The notes: a model not told the origin generated them from the sequence alone. A stretch of 64,000 bases of DNA from Limnohabitans sp. TEGF004 (GCF_027924965.1 NZ_AP027057.1:84920-148919), one strand, 5' to 3'; shown: positions 17,584 to 27,596, numbered from the stretch's first letter. Numbers and translations are program-made.

Positions 17584-17755
17584 ACTTAAAACTAATTTCC
17601 CGTTTAATACCGATGGCTTGCCATCTGTACGCACAGAGCTGCGCGAACAACTTCCCTTGCCAAGTTTTGCGGGCGGTGAATCTGTAAGCGATTCTGGTTT
17701 TGATTTAGGCGAGTTCAGCGAACAGATGCCAGCCATCCAAGAAGTGGCAGAGTAA
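17570..17755 (+). CDS. Small acidic protein between virD4 and the polyvalent protein
   Basis: 61 aa from the ATG at 17570 with GGAGG eight bases upstream, inside the 3' end of virD4. The sequence (MRASELKTNFPFNTDGLP..., then FDLGEFSEQMPAIQEVAE) has no signal peptide or membrane segment. Its stop is two bases before the next ATG, so it is clearly translated in the operon. I do not recognise the family; it may be an accessory to the coupling protein or primase. Confidence 0.65.
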   Translation: MRASELKTNFPFNTDGLPSVRTELREQLPLPSFAGGESVSDSGFDLGEFSEQMPAIQEVAE

Positions 17756-17757
17756 AT

Positions 17758-20700
17758 ATGGCAACCGAACAACAACGTCGCGACGTTCGCCAAGAGTTAA
17801 CGGACGAACTGATCAAGCTGATTGAGACAGGTACGGCTCCGTGGCAAAAGCCTTGGGACGCAACTGCAGCTGCAGCAGCTTTGCAACTTCCTCAAAATCC
17901 AGTCACTGGCAAGCCTTACAAGGGCGGAAACTCTATTCAACTCTTGATTGCTGCCTCAAAAATGGGGCAGGGCGAAGACCCTCGCTGGTGTACGTACAAA
18001 CAAGCCCAAGCTGAAGGCTGGCAAGTCAAGAAGGGCGCTAAAGCACAAACGATTCAATACTGGAAATGGGATCGTGAAGAGAAGCGACCCAACCCCGTCA
18101 CTGGAAAGTCAGAAACCGTTTCTGTGAAGCTTGAAGTCCCGTCCGCTTTCTACGCATCCGTATTTCACGCATCGCAAATTGATGGTATTCCGGCGTACGA
18201 GGCTCCAACAGTGGCCCGCGAAGAGTGGGAAACCGTTGAGCTGGCAGAGAAGATCATCGCGCAAAGCGGTGCTCGAATTGTTCACGACCAACTAGACCGT
18301 GCTTTTTACTCGCCTAGTGCCGATGACATTCATATGCCACCACGCGCAGCGTTTTCTTCGAGCTTGGATTACTACGAAGTTCTGTTGCACGAAATTGGTC
18401 ACTGGTCTGGGCACGAAAGTCGCCTTAACCGTGATTTGAGCGGTGGTTTCGGTAGCGCCTCTTACGCACGCGAAGAGCTTCGTGCTCAGCTCGCCAGCTT
18501 GTTCATTAGTGCCGAGCTTGGTGTTCCATTCAACCCAGAGCGCCACGCTGCGTATCAAGGTAGTTGGATTGCTGCTTTGAAAGACGACAAAAACGAGATT
18601 TATCAAGCAGCGTCTCAAGCCCACAAGATTGCAGAGTTTGTGATTGGCTTGAGTCAGTCGCCCACCCAAGAGCAAGCCCAAGAAGCAGTTGTGCATGAAA
18701 CGCCCGTAGTCGAGGCTCAAGTCCTTGGCTATGGCGTTCCACCTCAGAAGGATCGTGTCATGGCCACTCAAGATTTCGAAAAAATCACGTACGAACAAAC
18801 GGCTGATGCACTCAGCTTCATCTCACCCAACACCGGGCGCGATGAGTGGGCCAAGATAGGCATGGCCATCAAAAGTGAATTTCCCGGTGAAGATGGTTTT
18901 TCGTTGTTTGATAACTGGAGCCAAAGCGGGGAAAGCTATAAGGCTTCATCAGCAGACTCCACTTGGAAAAGCATCAAAGCCGATGGTGGTGTAACTATTG
19001 CCACGCTTTTCAAAGAAGCCATGGATGGCGGCTGGAAACCAGACCAGAAAACGCAAGAGCGTATGAGTCGACCAGCACCAGCACCAAGCCCAGAACGTGC
19101 CGAGGCTGCTGCCAAAGAAGCCGCGCTCAAGCTTGCAAAGCAAGAGCAAACGGCCGCACAAGCTGCAGAGCTTTGGGATGCGGGCTCGCCAGATGTGATT
19201 ACCCCGTATCTTGACCGCAAAGGCGTTGGCAGCTACGGCCTTCGCGCAATGCCCAATGGAGTGCTCTTGGTGCCTTTGGTGGACGAAGAGGGCAAGCTAT
19301 GGAACGTACAACGAATTCTGACTCAACGACCAGAAAACGCAGACACAGATAAGTTTTATCTCAAAGACGGTCGTAAGTCCGGCTTATTTCATCTGATTGG
19401 TGAGATTACTGACGAGCGCCCAATTTTGTTTGCTGAAGGTTATGCCACTGGCGCGAGTCTCTATGAAGCAACGGGTAACCCTGTTGTTGTAACTTTCGAC
19501 TCCGGCAATTTGGTTCGCGTCGCGAAAGTGTTCCGTGGTTTTTATCCGCAGAAACCAATGATCATCTGTGGGGATGACGATGTACAAAACACCTATAACG
19601 CAGGCCGCGCCAAGGCGATTGAGGCGGGCGCAGCGATAAACGCTACCGTAGTTTTTCCGACCGCAGATGGCTTTACGGGCAAAGACTTCAATGATTTGCA
19701 TGACCAGTACGGGCACGAGAATGGCGACAAGTTGATTAATGCACTTATTGGGCAGACAAATCCAGTTGTTGATCCTGTTTCAGCTTCTGAGCAAGAAAGC
19801 GTGGCCACACCCGTCGAAGCTATTGCCCCGGTCGACATGCCATTAACGCCTGAAGTCGAGCAAGCATCTCCAAAAATTGAGTCACCTGCGTTGGAACTTG
19901 ATTCAACTGAGGACGCAGCCCCTGCCTCAACGGAGGAAAAGGCAGAGTCTGAGTTGATCAACTCCGTTGAGAACGAAGAAATAACACCTGTTGTTGCTCC
20001 AACAATCGGTGGCGTTGCGCTGTTTGACACAGTGATGGAACGCCTCAAAGAACAATTCCTGTTTGCCGAAGGTAAGTTTTATTTCCGCGACAAGAAAACC
20101 ACCTTGGCTTTTATTGATGACGGCAAGACATTCAAAACAGAGCACAGCAGTCCCGAAGTCGTGCAAGCAATCGTTGCTCTCGCACAAGCCAAAGGCTGGA
20201 AACAACTACACCTGAATGGCACACCTGAATTTTTGAGTCGCGCATGGATTGAGGCTTCTTTGATCGGCTTAAAAGTAACTGGATACACACCAGAACCCGT
20301 TGACCGTGCAAAGCTCCAAGAGCGCATTGCGGTGCTAGTTAAAGACGGCATAGCAGTCCCCACTGTGGCGCTTAAGCAAGCTACTGAAGCCAACCCCGTC
20401 CGCAACAACGAACCAACCCCATTGGTTGCCAAAAATCAAAGCGGAGAACCCGTGATGGTTTCTCAAATACGTGCGGAGTTGCGTGCAAAGGGCGTGACGG
20501 AAGTAGCGGCCGTAGAGACAACGATTGCATCACTGTCATCGGTTTTGAAAACACCAAGAGCCTACGTTGGGGTTTTGCTGGAGCATGGCCCTGCTCCATA
20601 CAAGTTCAACAAAGACGACAAACGCAACAACTATTACGCCAAACTGAAAACGAATAAGGGCGAAGAGGTGATTTGGGGTGTCGACATCGAGCGAGCCATG

Positions 20701-21144
20701 CAAGAAAACACCCCACCTATCGGCGAGACGATCCTATTGGCTTATCAAGGCTCAAAGCCTGTCTCTGTCAAGGTTGACGTTAAAGACGACAAAGGCCTTG
20801 TCGTCGGACAAGAACAAATTTCGACGAATCGCAACGAGTGGCTTGCCGAGACGATCCAAAAACTACATGAAGACGCTCAAGTTGGTGTTGTTACACCAAA
20901 GGTAGAGACACAACCCCCCGCAACTGGACCAAGTGTTGACGAAGTTTCAAAGAGTAAAGGTCTTGAAATTGTGTCGCGTGCCATGGCGATCAACAAAGTT
21001 CCCAAAAATATTGCAGCTTCATCGATCGCAGCAGTTGCAGACGGCCTCCAGTCATCTAACCAGAACATGAACGGCCAGCACTCGGTGAAGTTGCAAAAGA
21101 TCACACCAACACCAGCTCCTCAGCGCGTTACCCCGATTCGTTGA
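17758..21144 (+). CDS. Polyvalent protein: ArdC/zincin + PriCT-2 + TOPRIM + LPD7
   Basis: 1128-aa multidomain protein. Residues ~1-150 resemble the ArdC/TraC1 ssDNA-binding domain (ELIKLIETGTAPWQKPW, NPVTGKPYKGGNSIQLL). Residues ~160-290 form a zincin-like protease with HEIGHWSGH (about 212-220) and EELRAQLAS. Residues ~340-425 match PriCT-2 (FISPNTGRDEWAKIGMAIK, then DGGVTIATLFKEA). Residues ~465-665 are a TOPRIM primase module (FAEGYATGASLYEA, then IICGDDD and GKDFNDLH). Residues ~750-860 match LPD7 (FYFRDKKTTLAFIDDG, GWKQLHLNGTPEFLSRAWIEA). Such proteins are thought to enter the recipient with the T-strand, protect it from restriction and prime second-strand synthesis. Domain calls rest on recognised motifs; joint function is inference. 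Confidence 0.9.
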   Translation: MATEQQRRDVRQELTDELIKLIETGTAPWQKPWDATAAAAALQLPQNPVTGKPYKGGNSIQLLIAASKMGQGEDPRWCTYKQAQAEGWQVKKGAKAQTIQYWKWDREEKRPNPVTGKSETVSVKLEVPSAFYASVFHASQIDGIPAYEAPTVAREEWETVELAEKIIAQSGARIVHDQLDRAFYSPSADDIHMPPRAAFSSSLDYYEVLLHEIGHWSGHESRLNRDLSGGFGSASYAREELRAQLASLFISAELGVPFNPERHAAYQGSWIAALKDDKNEIYQAASQAHKIAEFVIGLSQSPTQEQAQEAVVHETPVVEAQVLGYGVPPQKDRVMATQDFEKITYEQTADALSFISPNTGRDEWAKIGMAIKSEFPGEDGFSLFDNWSQSGESYKASSADSTWKSIKADGGVTIATLFKEAMDGGWKPDQKTQERMSRPAPAPSPERAEAAAKEAALKLAKQEQTAAQAAELWDAGSPDVITPYLDRKGVGSYGLRAMPNGVLLVPLVDEEGKLWNVQRILTQRPENADTDKFYLKDGRKSGLFHLIGEITDERPILFAEGYATGASLYEATGNPVVVTFDSGNLVRVAKVFRGFYPQKPMIICGDDDVQNTYNAGRAKAIEAGAAINATVVFPTADGFTGKDFNDLHDQYGHENGDKLINALIGQTNPVVDPVSASEQESVATPVEAIAPVDMPLTPEVEQASPKIESPALELDSTEDAAPASTEEKAESELINSVENEEITPVVAPTIGGVALFDTVMERLKEQFLFAEGKFYFRDKKTTLAFIDDGKTFKTEHSSPEVVQAIVALAQAKGWKQLHLNGTPEFLSRAWIEASLIGLKVTGYTPEPVDRAKLQERIAVLVKDGIAVPTVALKQATEANPVRNNEPTPLVAKNQSGEPVMVSQIRAELRAKGVTEVAAVETTIASLSSVLKTPRAYVGVLLEHGPAPYKFNKDDKRNNYYAKLKTNKGEEVIWGVDIERAMQENTPPIGETILLAYQGSKPVSVKVDVKDDKGLVVGQEQISTNRNEWLAETIQKLHEDAQVGVVTPKVETQPPATGPSVDEVSKSKGLEIVSRAMAINKVPKNIAASSIAAVADGLQSSNQNMNGQHSVKLQKITPTPAPQRVTPIR

Positions 21145-21152
21145 AAAACCAC

Positions 21153-21560
21153 ATGAAAAAACTGACACCCCTAATTCTTTTGGTGCTCACTGCTTGCGCC
21201 AGTTCGCCACCGCCACCGCCACCGCAGGCCTTTGGTCCGGTAGCAAAGATCAACACCGATGAAGAAGCACTAGCTGAGCTTATCCGAGCTGCCCGCGCAG
21301 GCCTGCCGCACCAAACGCGCTATACGGCTGAACGTGGTGACGATGTTCGACGTGTTTTGGCCACCTGGACTCGTCAAGCACAGATGCGCTTGGTATGGAA
21401 CACAAAAACGCAAGTCACAACCATTGGTGGCATTGATGAACCAGACATTCGTGCTGCCGTGCTTGCACTGGCAGTACTACTCAAAGATGAAAACAACCCA
21501 CTCATGGTGGAGTTTCCAGACAAGACGACGGTTGTCGTTTCAGATTTTCCGAACAAGTGA
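21153..21560 (+). CDS. TcpQ/PilL-like lipoprotein of the type IVb pilus
   Basis: 135 aa from the ATG at 21153. An N-terminal lipobox (LVLTAC) marks it as a lipoprotein; a proline run follows. The C-terminal ~75 residues (RYTAERGDDVRRVLATWTRQ, then MRLVWNT and TIGGIDEPDIRAAV) resemble the TcpQ C-terminal/PilL domain that helps secretins assemble. It opens the pilus section of the operon, eight bases before another protein of similar domain type. The in-frame TTG at 21141 is a less likely start. Confidence 0.7.
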   Translation: MKKLTPLILLVLTACASSPPPPPPQAFGPVAKINTDEEALAELIRAARAGLPHQTRYTAERGDDVRRVLATWTRQAQMRLVWNTKTQVTTIGGIDEPDIRAAVLALAVLLKDENNPLMVEFPDKTTVVVSDFPNK

Positions 21561-21567
21561 GGTCCAC

Positions 21568-22125
21568 ATGAAATTGAATAAACAAAACCTTATTGCCATT
21601 AGCGCGATTGCATTTCTTCAAGTTGCCAGCGCAACAGAAGCTAAAAGTCCAAACTGTCCTGAGGTCCCACCCGGCGCTGTGATTCTGGGCAAATATTGCC
21701 CGCAGCCCCTGATTGCGACGGTTGATGAGCCCGCCTCAGAAGAGGCTATGGCCAATTCCGGGACGATTGGGTCGGGTTCTGCCCAATCAACGATTTCTGG
21801 CGTTGTTGTCGTCAATCAATCCGTTACAGCCATTCCTGCGGCACCAGTCATTCCACCGCTCGTTATTCGTCAGGGTGATCGACTCATGCCGACTCTGAAG
21901 GCATGGCTGGCTTCTCAGTCAATTGATTTGGTCTGGGCAGCGTCAGCAACAACATCCGGTCGTGTCCGTGATGTTGTCTTAGAAGACGATTTCCAAGCGA
22001 GTGCGGCAGACGTTCAAACCGCATTGAACGAGGTCTTGGAGCCGTTTGGCTTTGAGGCTGAAATAGCAAAAAACAGCGGTGCCGTCAAGCGCGTCACTGT
22101 TCGCAATTCGCGCAACGGCCTTTAA
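21568..22125 (+). CDS. Periplasmic TcpQ/PilL-like pilus protein
   Basis: 185 aa from the ATG at 21568 with GAGG eight bases upstream. Signal peptide (LIAISAIAFLQVASA, cut near residue 22). The C-terminal domain (VIRQGDRLMPTLKAWLASQ, then LVWAASATTSGRV and VQTALNEVLEPFGFEAEI) matches the PilL/TcpQ-C type domain found beside type IVb secretins. Two such proteins in tandem suggest a division of labour or a duplication. Position just before the secretin supports a role in secretin assembly. Confidence 0.7.
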   Translation: MKLNKQNLIAISAIAFLQVASATEAKSPNCPEVPPGAVILGKYCPQPLIATVDEPASEEAMANSGTIGSGSAQSTISGVVVVNQSVTAIPAAPVIPPLVIRQGDRLMPTLKAWLASQSIDLVWAASATTSGRVRDVVLEDDFQASAADVQTALNEVLEPFGFEAEIAKNSGAVKRVTVRNSRNGL

Positions 22126-22138
22126 TTTGGAGCACTTC

Positions 22139-23680
22139 ATGACAAACAAAAAACTTCGCTCACCTCTCGTCCTTACATCAATCGCTGCTGTTGCTTTGCT
22201 TGCAGGGTGTGCCAATGTCGCCAAATACCAAGACGAAGTGACTGATCGTGCTAAAAAATATTCTGATGGCCCAATTAACGGCGCAACTACCGTTCGAAGT
22301 GTTGAGCGATCTATTCCACGTGGTATCGAAGTCGAAGATGTCGATGAGCGCCAAGCGGTCACTATTTCAGTAAAAAATGCGAATTTCTATGATTTGGTTG
22401 TCAAACTGGCTGATCGCCTTGGTTATGGAACCTCGGCACTCTCGGCTGTGGACTTACAACGCCCAGTGACGCTTGATTTGCGTGGCCAAACTATCCAACA
22501 AGCAATGCGTCAAATCGCATGGCAAGCTGGATACGCAATCGTTATTAACGAAACTGACCGAACCGTGACTGTTGCACCAGAAGCAACGGTAGTTTTCCGA
22601 GTGCCCTCTGAAGACTTGAAAAAAATGCTCTCTACGCAGTTTAAATATGGAGGCAGCCCGGTTTCTGGAACAAGCACTAGCAGCACCTCATCTGGCACAG
22701 GCACGGCTAATGGTGGAGCATCAATCAACCCAATTGGTGCATCGTTTGCCGTACAGGGGGAATATGTAAATGCTCCAGCTGCCTTTAAAGCATTTGTAGA
22801 AAAACAAGCTGGCCCAAACACAACCGTAGAAGTCTTTGCTGAGTTAGGACTGATTTCAGTACGTGGTAACGGACAGGCCCTCAAGCGCATCAATGATTTT
22901 CTAACCAAATACTCATACGATGCGCGTCGCCAAATTGAGATCAACGCTCGCTTGGTTGAGGTGTCATTGACCAACGAATTCAAATACGGCATTCAATGGG
23001 ACAAAGTGATCAACGCTGCGGGAACTAGAAGCGTTGGAATAAACACTCTCGGAACAGCAGGCACAGCCTCGACCAGCTCCTTGTCTTTCACAACTGCATC
23101 GATTACTAGCGTCGTGAAAGCGCTTGAGAACTTCACGACTGTGGATGTTTCAGCAACACCTAAATTAATAGTTTCTAACAATTCATCGGGCGTCTTTTTC
23201 AGTGGCACGCAAAAGCCCTATATGCCACAGGTGACAAGCACCACAACACCAAGCGGGACAGGCACAACTACCTCACAAAGTGGTACTGGTGCCTATGCTC
23301 AAGACGGTGTGAACTTGGCTGTCCATGCATCCATTTTGGATGACTCAAACGCGAGCCTCACCATCGTGCCCTCCAAGGTGACTTTAGGCACCTTGCAGAA
23401 ATTTTTGAACGACCAAGTACAAATGTACGAGCAGTCTGTGCAAAACGGTGGGCAACGCATTTCCATCCAGTCTGGCCAGACTGTTGTTATTAGTGGCACA
23501 CGTACTTCAACTAATAACTCATCAAAGCAGGCGGTGCCCGGTCTGGTTGAAATTCCCGGCATTGGTGCCTTGTTTGCAGGAAACACCAAAGATGTTGCGG
23601 CACGGGAATCGGTTCTGATCATCAACGCCCGCATCCTTCGGCCAGCTCCAATGAATATCGTTTTTTCGGAGTCAATCTGA
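22139..23680 (+). CDS. pilN: PilN-type secretin lipoprotein
   Basis: Outer-membrane channel of the type IVb pilus. 513 aa from the ATG at 22139 (GGAG eight bases before). Lipoprotein signal LLAGC at about residues 19-23; N-terminal secretin domains (DLQRPVTLDLRGQTIQQAM; VFAELGLISVRGNGQALKRI); and the C-terminal secretin core (ARLVEVSLTNEFKYGIQW, then VPGLVEIPGIGALFAG, the secretin signature). A Ser/Thr/Gly-rich linker lies near residues 178-200. Its stop overlaps the next gene (TGATG). Confidence 0.92.
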   Translation: MTNKKLRSPLVLTSIAAVALLAGCANVAKYQDEVTDRAKKYSDGPINGATTVRSVERSIPRGIEVEDVDERQAVTISVKNANFYDLVVKLADRLGYGTSALSAVDLQRPVTLDLRGQTIQQAMRQIAWQAGYAIVINETDRTVTVAPEATVVFRVPSEDLKKMLSTQFKYGGSPVSGTSTSSTSSGTGTANGGASINPIGASFAVQGEYVNAPAAFKAFVEKQAGPNTTVEVFAELGLISVRGNGQALKRINDFLTKYSYDARRQIEINARLVEVSLTNEFKYGIQWDKVINAAGTRSVGINTLGTAGTASTSSLSFTTASITSVVKALENFTTVDVSATPKLIVSNNSSGVFFSGTQKPYMPQVTSTTTPSGTGTTTSQSGTGAYAQDGVNLAVHASILDDSNASLTIVPSKVTLGTLQKFLNDQVQMYEQSVQNGGQRISIQSGQTVVISGTRTSTNNSSKQAVPGLVEIPGIGALFAGNTKDVAARESVLIINARILRPAPMNIVFSESI

Positions 23681-25110
23681 TGTTCGCACGGTTCACTAAA
23701 AAGAACTCTACAGAGCCGAACGACGTGCGGCTCTGGTTGTTCGTGCGAGAAGGTGAGAAAGACACTTACTGGCCACTGAGCAACGCTAAAAAAGCCGATG
23801 CGGGGTCGCTCATTGGCAACACCCACGACTCACAACCCCCTGCCGAGGATGAGTTGGCAGACATCATCAGTTTTTCCCCGTTAGAAGACTTGGAGATGCG
23901 TGCCCAAAAGCGCGAATCAACACCCGCCCTAAATAAGCGTCTGATGGCAGAAGCGGGCGTGCGATTGATCGCTTTTCGACAAACGCTTGGCCAGACAGCA
24001 TCAAAGCGCGAGCCCACCATGGACTTTCGCGGTGAACTCAATAAGCTGTCCAAGAGCCTTGCCAAAGCCATTAGAAGCGGTGAGAAAGCACCAAAGGATG
24101 AAGAGTCCAAAACAAGCGCTCAAGATCGCGCACGGGGCCTCTCCAATAGCGAATGGTTATATGCAACTCCCGCAGATCGCATGGCTACGACTTCAACGAA
24201 GTCTCGCATTTGGCCCGGCCGTGCAATTCTTCGCAATTTACTTGCCCAAGCTTGGTCTGAGCAACCTCAACCGCAAAGCCCATACGTAACGGGAGTGGTG
24301 TTTCAAGGCGTAGATCAGACGCTAGTTGTGTTCTTCAAGGCAACAGAAGCCGGAGAACTTGAGTCTATGGTTTCGGTCAACTTGACCAATTCCTCGACCG
24401 GGACTGATGAAGAGCGTGGGTCAACGAATCAACTTCGTTTAGAGCAAGCTCTTCAAAACTATCTTCAGCACGTTCGTTTAGCCGCCCTTGATTCGGCCAG
24501 CGAATTCCCTGCGGAACGGATTTGTCTGTTTGACAGCTCCCAGTTTGTTAAGCAGCTTAGCGGTCGTCAGAACAACACTGTGGTGCGCCCATATCCAACA
24601 GAGGTTGAGGTCTTTGGTGTTGGTGTCACTAAGTGGTGGAAGCTTTCCACACAACTTACAGCGCTCAGTCTCATTGGAGTCGTTCTCACGAGCGTTTATG
24701 CCGGCGCTTCAATTCAATGGTCTAAACACCACTCATCGAGCGAAGCGGTAAAGCTCAGTATTGCCAACGATGAATTGAGAACCGCCACTATCGCTCGCTG
24801 GGGAGCAATCACGCAAGAAGGCTCAGTTCCCATCGCCCAAGCGCTCAAACTCGCGCAAGAGTTGCATCGTGATGGCCTGCGCTTAGAAATTGATGCTGAC
24901 CGCGAATTTCTGCGGATCAAGGTCATCGCCAAAGTTGTTGACGCTTCAAACACGCCAACGGCGTTGACAGACCTAATGAGCATAGCGCCCCCCGAAAGCT
25001 GCACCCGTCGTAACCCTGAAACCAACACACAGCTCTCCGAGCTTTACATCACCTATGAATGCACGTCTGTTGACCACGGTATTTCTACTCTGCTCGCTGG
25101 TAGTCGCTAA
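23680..25110 (+). CDS. pilO: PilO-like pilin accessory protein
   Basis: 476 aa, overlapping the secretin stop by one base. The N-terminal ~330 residues are soluble and cytoplasmic; a single membrane segment (LSLIGVVLTSVYAGASI, residues ~325-345) is followed by a ~120-residue periplasmic domain. In IncI-type pilus loci the large bitopic protein after the secretin is PilO, part of the inner-membrane platform, and the size and topology fit. Sequence similarity is weak by eye, so the name rests on synteny plus topology. Confidence 0.72.
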   Translation: MFARFTKKNSTEPNDVRLWLFVREGEKDTYWPLSNAKKADAGSLIGNTHDSQPPAEDELADIISFSPLEDLEMRAQKRESTPALNKRLMAEAGVRLIAFRQTLGQTASKREPTMDFRGELNKLSKSLAKAIRSGEKAPKDEESKTSAQDRARGLSNSEWLYATPADRMATTSTKSRIWPGRAILRNLLAQAWSEQPQPQSPYVTGVVFQGVDQTLVVFFKATEAGELESMVSVNLTNSSTGTDEERGSTNQLRLEQALQNYLQHVRLAALDSASEFPAERICLFDSSQFVKQLSGRQNNTVVRPYPTEVEVFGVGVTKWWKLSTQLTALSLIGVVLTSVYAGASIQWSKHHSSSEAVKLSIANDELRTATIARWGAITQEGSVPIAQALKLAQELHRDGLRLEIDADREFLRIKVIAKVVDASNTPTALTDLMSIAPPESCTRRNPETNTQLSELYITYECTSVDHGISTLLAGSR

Positions 25111-25585
25111 GACAGTCATGCAGCCAAAGCTGCGTGAACTGGCCTTGGCAAACGGCGAAAGCGAAAGGCTGTCCATTTCTATGGCCACCACGAATAAAGG
25201 TTTGTCTTTTGTCGGTAAGTTTGCTGAGAAACCAGCAACTAGCCTGAGCATTGACAAAGTCGCTATTCAGGCTATGTCACGCCTTCACCATACAAATCAT
25301 GACTTCGGTGTCGTGATGACTGATGTCTCTGCAGGCAATATTGTCGGTGGTCAAAACGTAATTTCTATGCAGTCACTGCAAGGACAAAACGCAGCGACTG
25401 GGCTTATGTCTCAAGAAATAAGCATCAAAGGCTCTTATGAGTCTTTGGAAGAGTTTCAAGGCTTCATTCAGTCGCAAATCATCGACCACGGCGGCTCCAT
25501 TAGCTCAATAAAGATGCGCGGCTATAGCTTTGACATCAAAGTTCAGCTATTTGGCCGTGCAGAAGACCAGAAGGCAGGTGTGTGA
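25055..25585 (+). CDS. Bitopic inner-membrane pilus protein (GspM/PilO-fold-like)
   Basis: 176 aa, starting at an ATG 56 bases inside the previous gene. An N-terminal membrane anchor (LLTTVFLLCSLVVA) is followed by a periplasmic domain whose end (YESLEEFQGFIQSQI, then GGSISSIKMRGYSFDIKVQLFG) resembles the ferredoxin-like fold of GspM/PilO proteins, where the pattern L.F.....I....G...I....M is typical. By position it corresponds to pilP/pilM of IncI loci. It probably belongs to the inner-membrane alignment complex. Confidence 0.65.
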   Translation: MNARLLTTVFLLCSLVVAKTVMQPKLRELALANGESERLSISMATTNKGLSFVGKFAEKPATSLSIDKVAIQAMSRLHHTNHDFGVVMTDVSAGNIVGGQNVISMQSLQGQNAATGLMSQEISIKGSYESLEEFQGFIQSQIIDHGGSISSIKMRGYSFDIKVQLFGRAEDQKAGV

Positions 25586-27594
25586 TGGCTTCAGGTCCTG
25601 TCTTTTTTAACCTTCGTAGCGCTTCTTCGAAAAACGAAGGAAAGTCACCGACTCCTGCGGCAACCCCACGGCCAATAAATATTGGGAAACCAATCCTCGC
25701 TGTTGCAACCCCACAAGTTGATGAGACACAAAAGATGGCCAATGTCATACAGCCATTTGTCTCTAATAACTCCATTGTGGAGTCGGCCGTTGTTGTTCAG
25801 GCACCAAACCCAGAGAGCACTCTTCAAAACTCTATGGAGCAGGCTCTTCGGAGCGAAGGGGTTAGCGAATCCCATATTGGTATCTTGCGCCGCCGACAAG
25901 CTCTTACGAATGAGCCAATCACCGAAATCATGCGCTCATCTGAGTATGGGTTTTTGCCCCCTGAAGGTGTGGCCCGCGTGTTGGCCAAGGTCAGTCAGAT
26001 GGATTATTTCCCCCCGAGCCAAATTGATGCGGTGCCAGCTGTGGAAATTTCAAAAGCACTCAAGGATCACGGCATTGCTTTGCCGTCGAAGTTTGAGGGC
26101 GTGCTGCCCGTGAACTTGATCACAGCTGAGAACGGTACTCAAACGCTCGTATTGGCCTTGAGTGAGCCATCCAAAACCTTGGCAGGGTCACGCTTATTCA
26201 ACGGTTTGCCCCACGTCTATAAGGTGGCTTCAGAGCGCACCTTGTCGACTATGTATCGCCGTTATTACTCAAACTCTGATGCAGACACGATGAAGTTGTT
26301 TGAGCAGTTGTCTAGCGTGAAGGTTGAAGAGGAAGAAGCTCAATCGCTACTTCGCAGATTTGTGCTCTCTTTGATGCGTCACGCATGTTATGCGGGGGCA
26401 TCTGACATTTCATTTTCACCTTCGGCAACCAAGTCCGGCGGTGACGTGCGCTTGAAAATTGATGGTGTTGGCCAGCTCTTTACATTCTTGCCGTCTGAAA
26501 TTTGGAGCCGGGTCATTACGCACCTTGTCACTACGTGTGGTGCCCAAGATAAATTACCACTCGGCCCCGTGGATCGCCGCTTTGTATTTCAAGAGTCAGA
26601 TGCTGAAGAGTTTGGCGAAATTGCTCAGCGCTATGGCTTTCGCGTCATTTTGATGCAGCGCAACGAGACAGATAACACCCTTGTCACCATCGTGATGCGT
26701 ATTCTGGACCAACAGGCAGACACCGCCGAATTGAGCACACTCGGTTTTGACCCAGAAACTTTGAAGTACATCCGCGACAGCAAGGACCGTGCGACAGGTC
26801 TTTTCTTGGTCACTGGCCCTACAGGTAGCGGGAAAACAACCACCCTTTACGCGACTTTGAACGAGATTGACCCAATTTCACGATGGGTTCAATCCATCGA
26901 AAATCCGATTGAGTATTCACGTGGCCTTTGGATGCAGTTTCAAACGCGTCAAAACGCAGCCAAGAACGATCAAAACGGAGGCAGCGATGAGGCAAAAGGC
27001 GCTCACGACTTACTCAAGGGTCTACTCCGTGCTGCACCAGATGTGATTCTTTTTGGCGAGATTCGTAAGGGCGATATTGCCGAACAGCTGGTAGATGCAG
27101 GCAACACGGGTCACTTGGTTTTCTCAACACTCCACAACAACGACGCTGCTTTGGCCATCAGCCGTCTTCGCAGCTTCAACCTTGATATGTCGGCCATTGC
27201 CAGTCTGCTTTTGGGCATTTTGGCTCAACGGTTGGTACGCACACTTTGTACGTGTGCGGTCGATGACCACCGTGTAGATACCTTGACTGTTCTGGGCAAC
27301 CTGCCATTCTTGGATGAGCAACGCACAGGCAAGCCAATCAAAGCAAAACGTGCCATGGGTTGTCCAAATTGCCACGGCACAGGTTTTCGCGGCCGTCGCA
27401 TGGTCTATGAACTGTTGCGAGTAACACCACGTGTACGCGAGCTGATCGAAAACGGTGCATCACCTAGCCAAATTGCGCGAGAGGGCATCAATGAAGACCG
27501 CACGCTTGTTGGTAATGCGCTGCGCTTGGTCGCCGATGGAATAACCAGCATCGATGAAGTGAAAAAACTCGGCCCACTCAAAGAGGCATCTTAA
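25585..27594 (+). CDS. pilQ: PilQ/GspE-type pilus assembly ATPase
   Basis: Powers pilus extension. 669 aa, start ATG overlapping the previous stop (TGATG). N-terminal MshEN-like region (EITEIMRSSEYGFLPPEGVA), then the GspE core: Walker A GPTGSGKTTT at about residues 411-420, Asp box SIENPIEY, Walker B region ILFGEIRKGD, His box GHLVFSTLHNNDA, and a C-terminal metal-binding motif (CTC ... CPNCHGTGF). The glycine-rich insert NDQNGGSDEAKG after the Asp box is unusual. All catalytic blocks present. Confidence 0.92.
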   Translation: MASGPVFFNLRSASSKNEGKSPTPAATPRPINIGKPILAVATPQVDETQKMANVIQPFVSNNSIVESAVVVQAPNPESTLQNSMEQALRSEGVSESHIGILRRRQALTNEPITEIMRSSEYGFLPPEGVARVLAKVSQMDYFPPSQIDAVPAVEISKALKDHGIALPSKFEGVLPVNLITAENGTQTLVLALSEPSKTLAGSRLFNGLPHVYKVASERTLSTMYRRYYSNSDADTMKLFEQLSSVKVEEEEAQSLLRRFVLSLMRHACYAGASDISFSPSATKSGGDVRLKIDGVGQLFTFLPSEIWSRVITHLVTTCGAQDKLPLGPVDRRFVFQESDAEEFGEIAQRYGFRVILMQRNETDNTLVTIVMRILDQQADTAELSTLGFDPETLKYIRDSKDRATGLFLVTGPTGSGKTTTLYATLNEIDPISRWVQSIENPIEYSRGLWMQFQTRQNAAKNDQNGGSDEAKGAHDLLKGLLRAAPDVILFGEIRKGDIAEQLVDAGNTGHLVFSTLHNNDAALAISRLRSFNLDMSAIASLLLGILAQRLVRTLCTCAVDDHRVDTLTVLGNLPFLDEQRTGKPIKAKRAMGCPNCHGTGFRGRRMVYELLRVTPRVRELIENGASPSQIAREGINEDRTLVGNALRLVADGITSIDEVKKLGPLKEAS

Positions 27595-27596
27595 TC

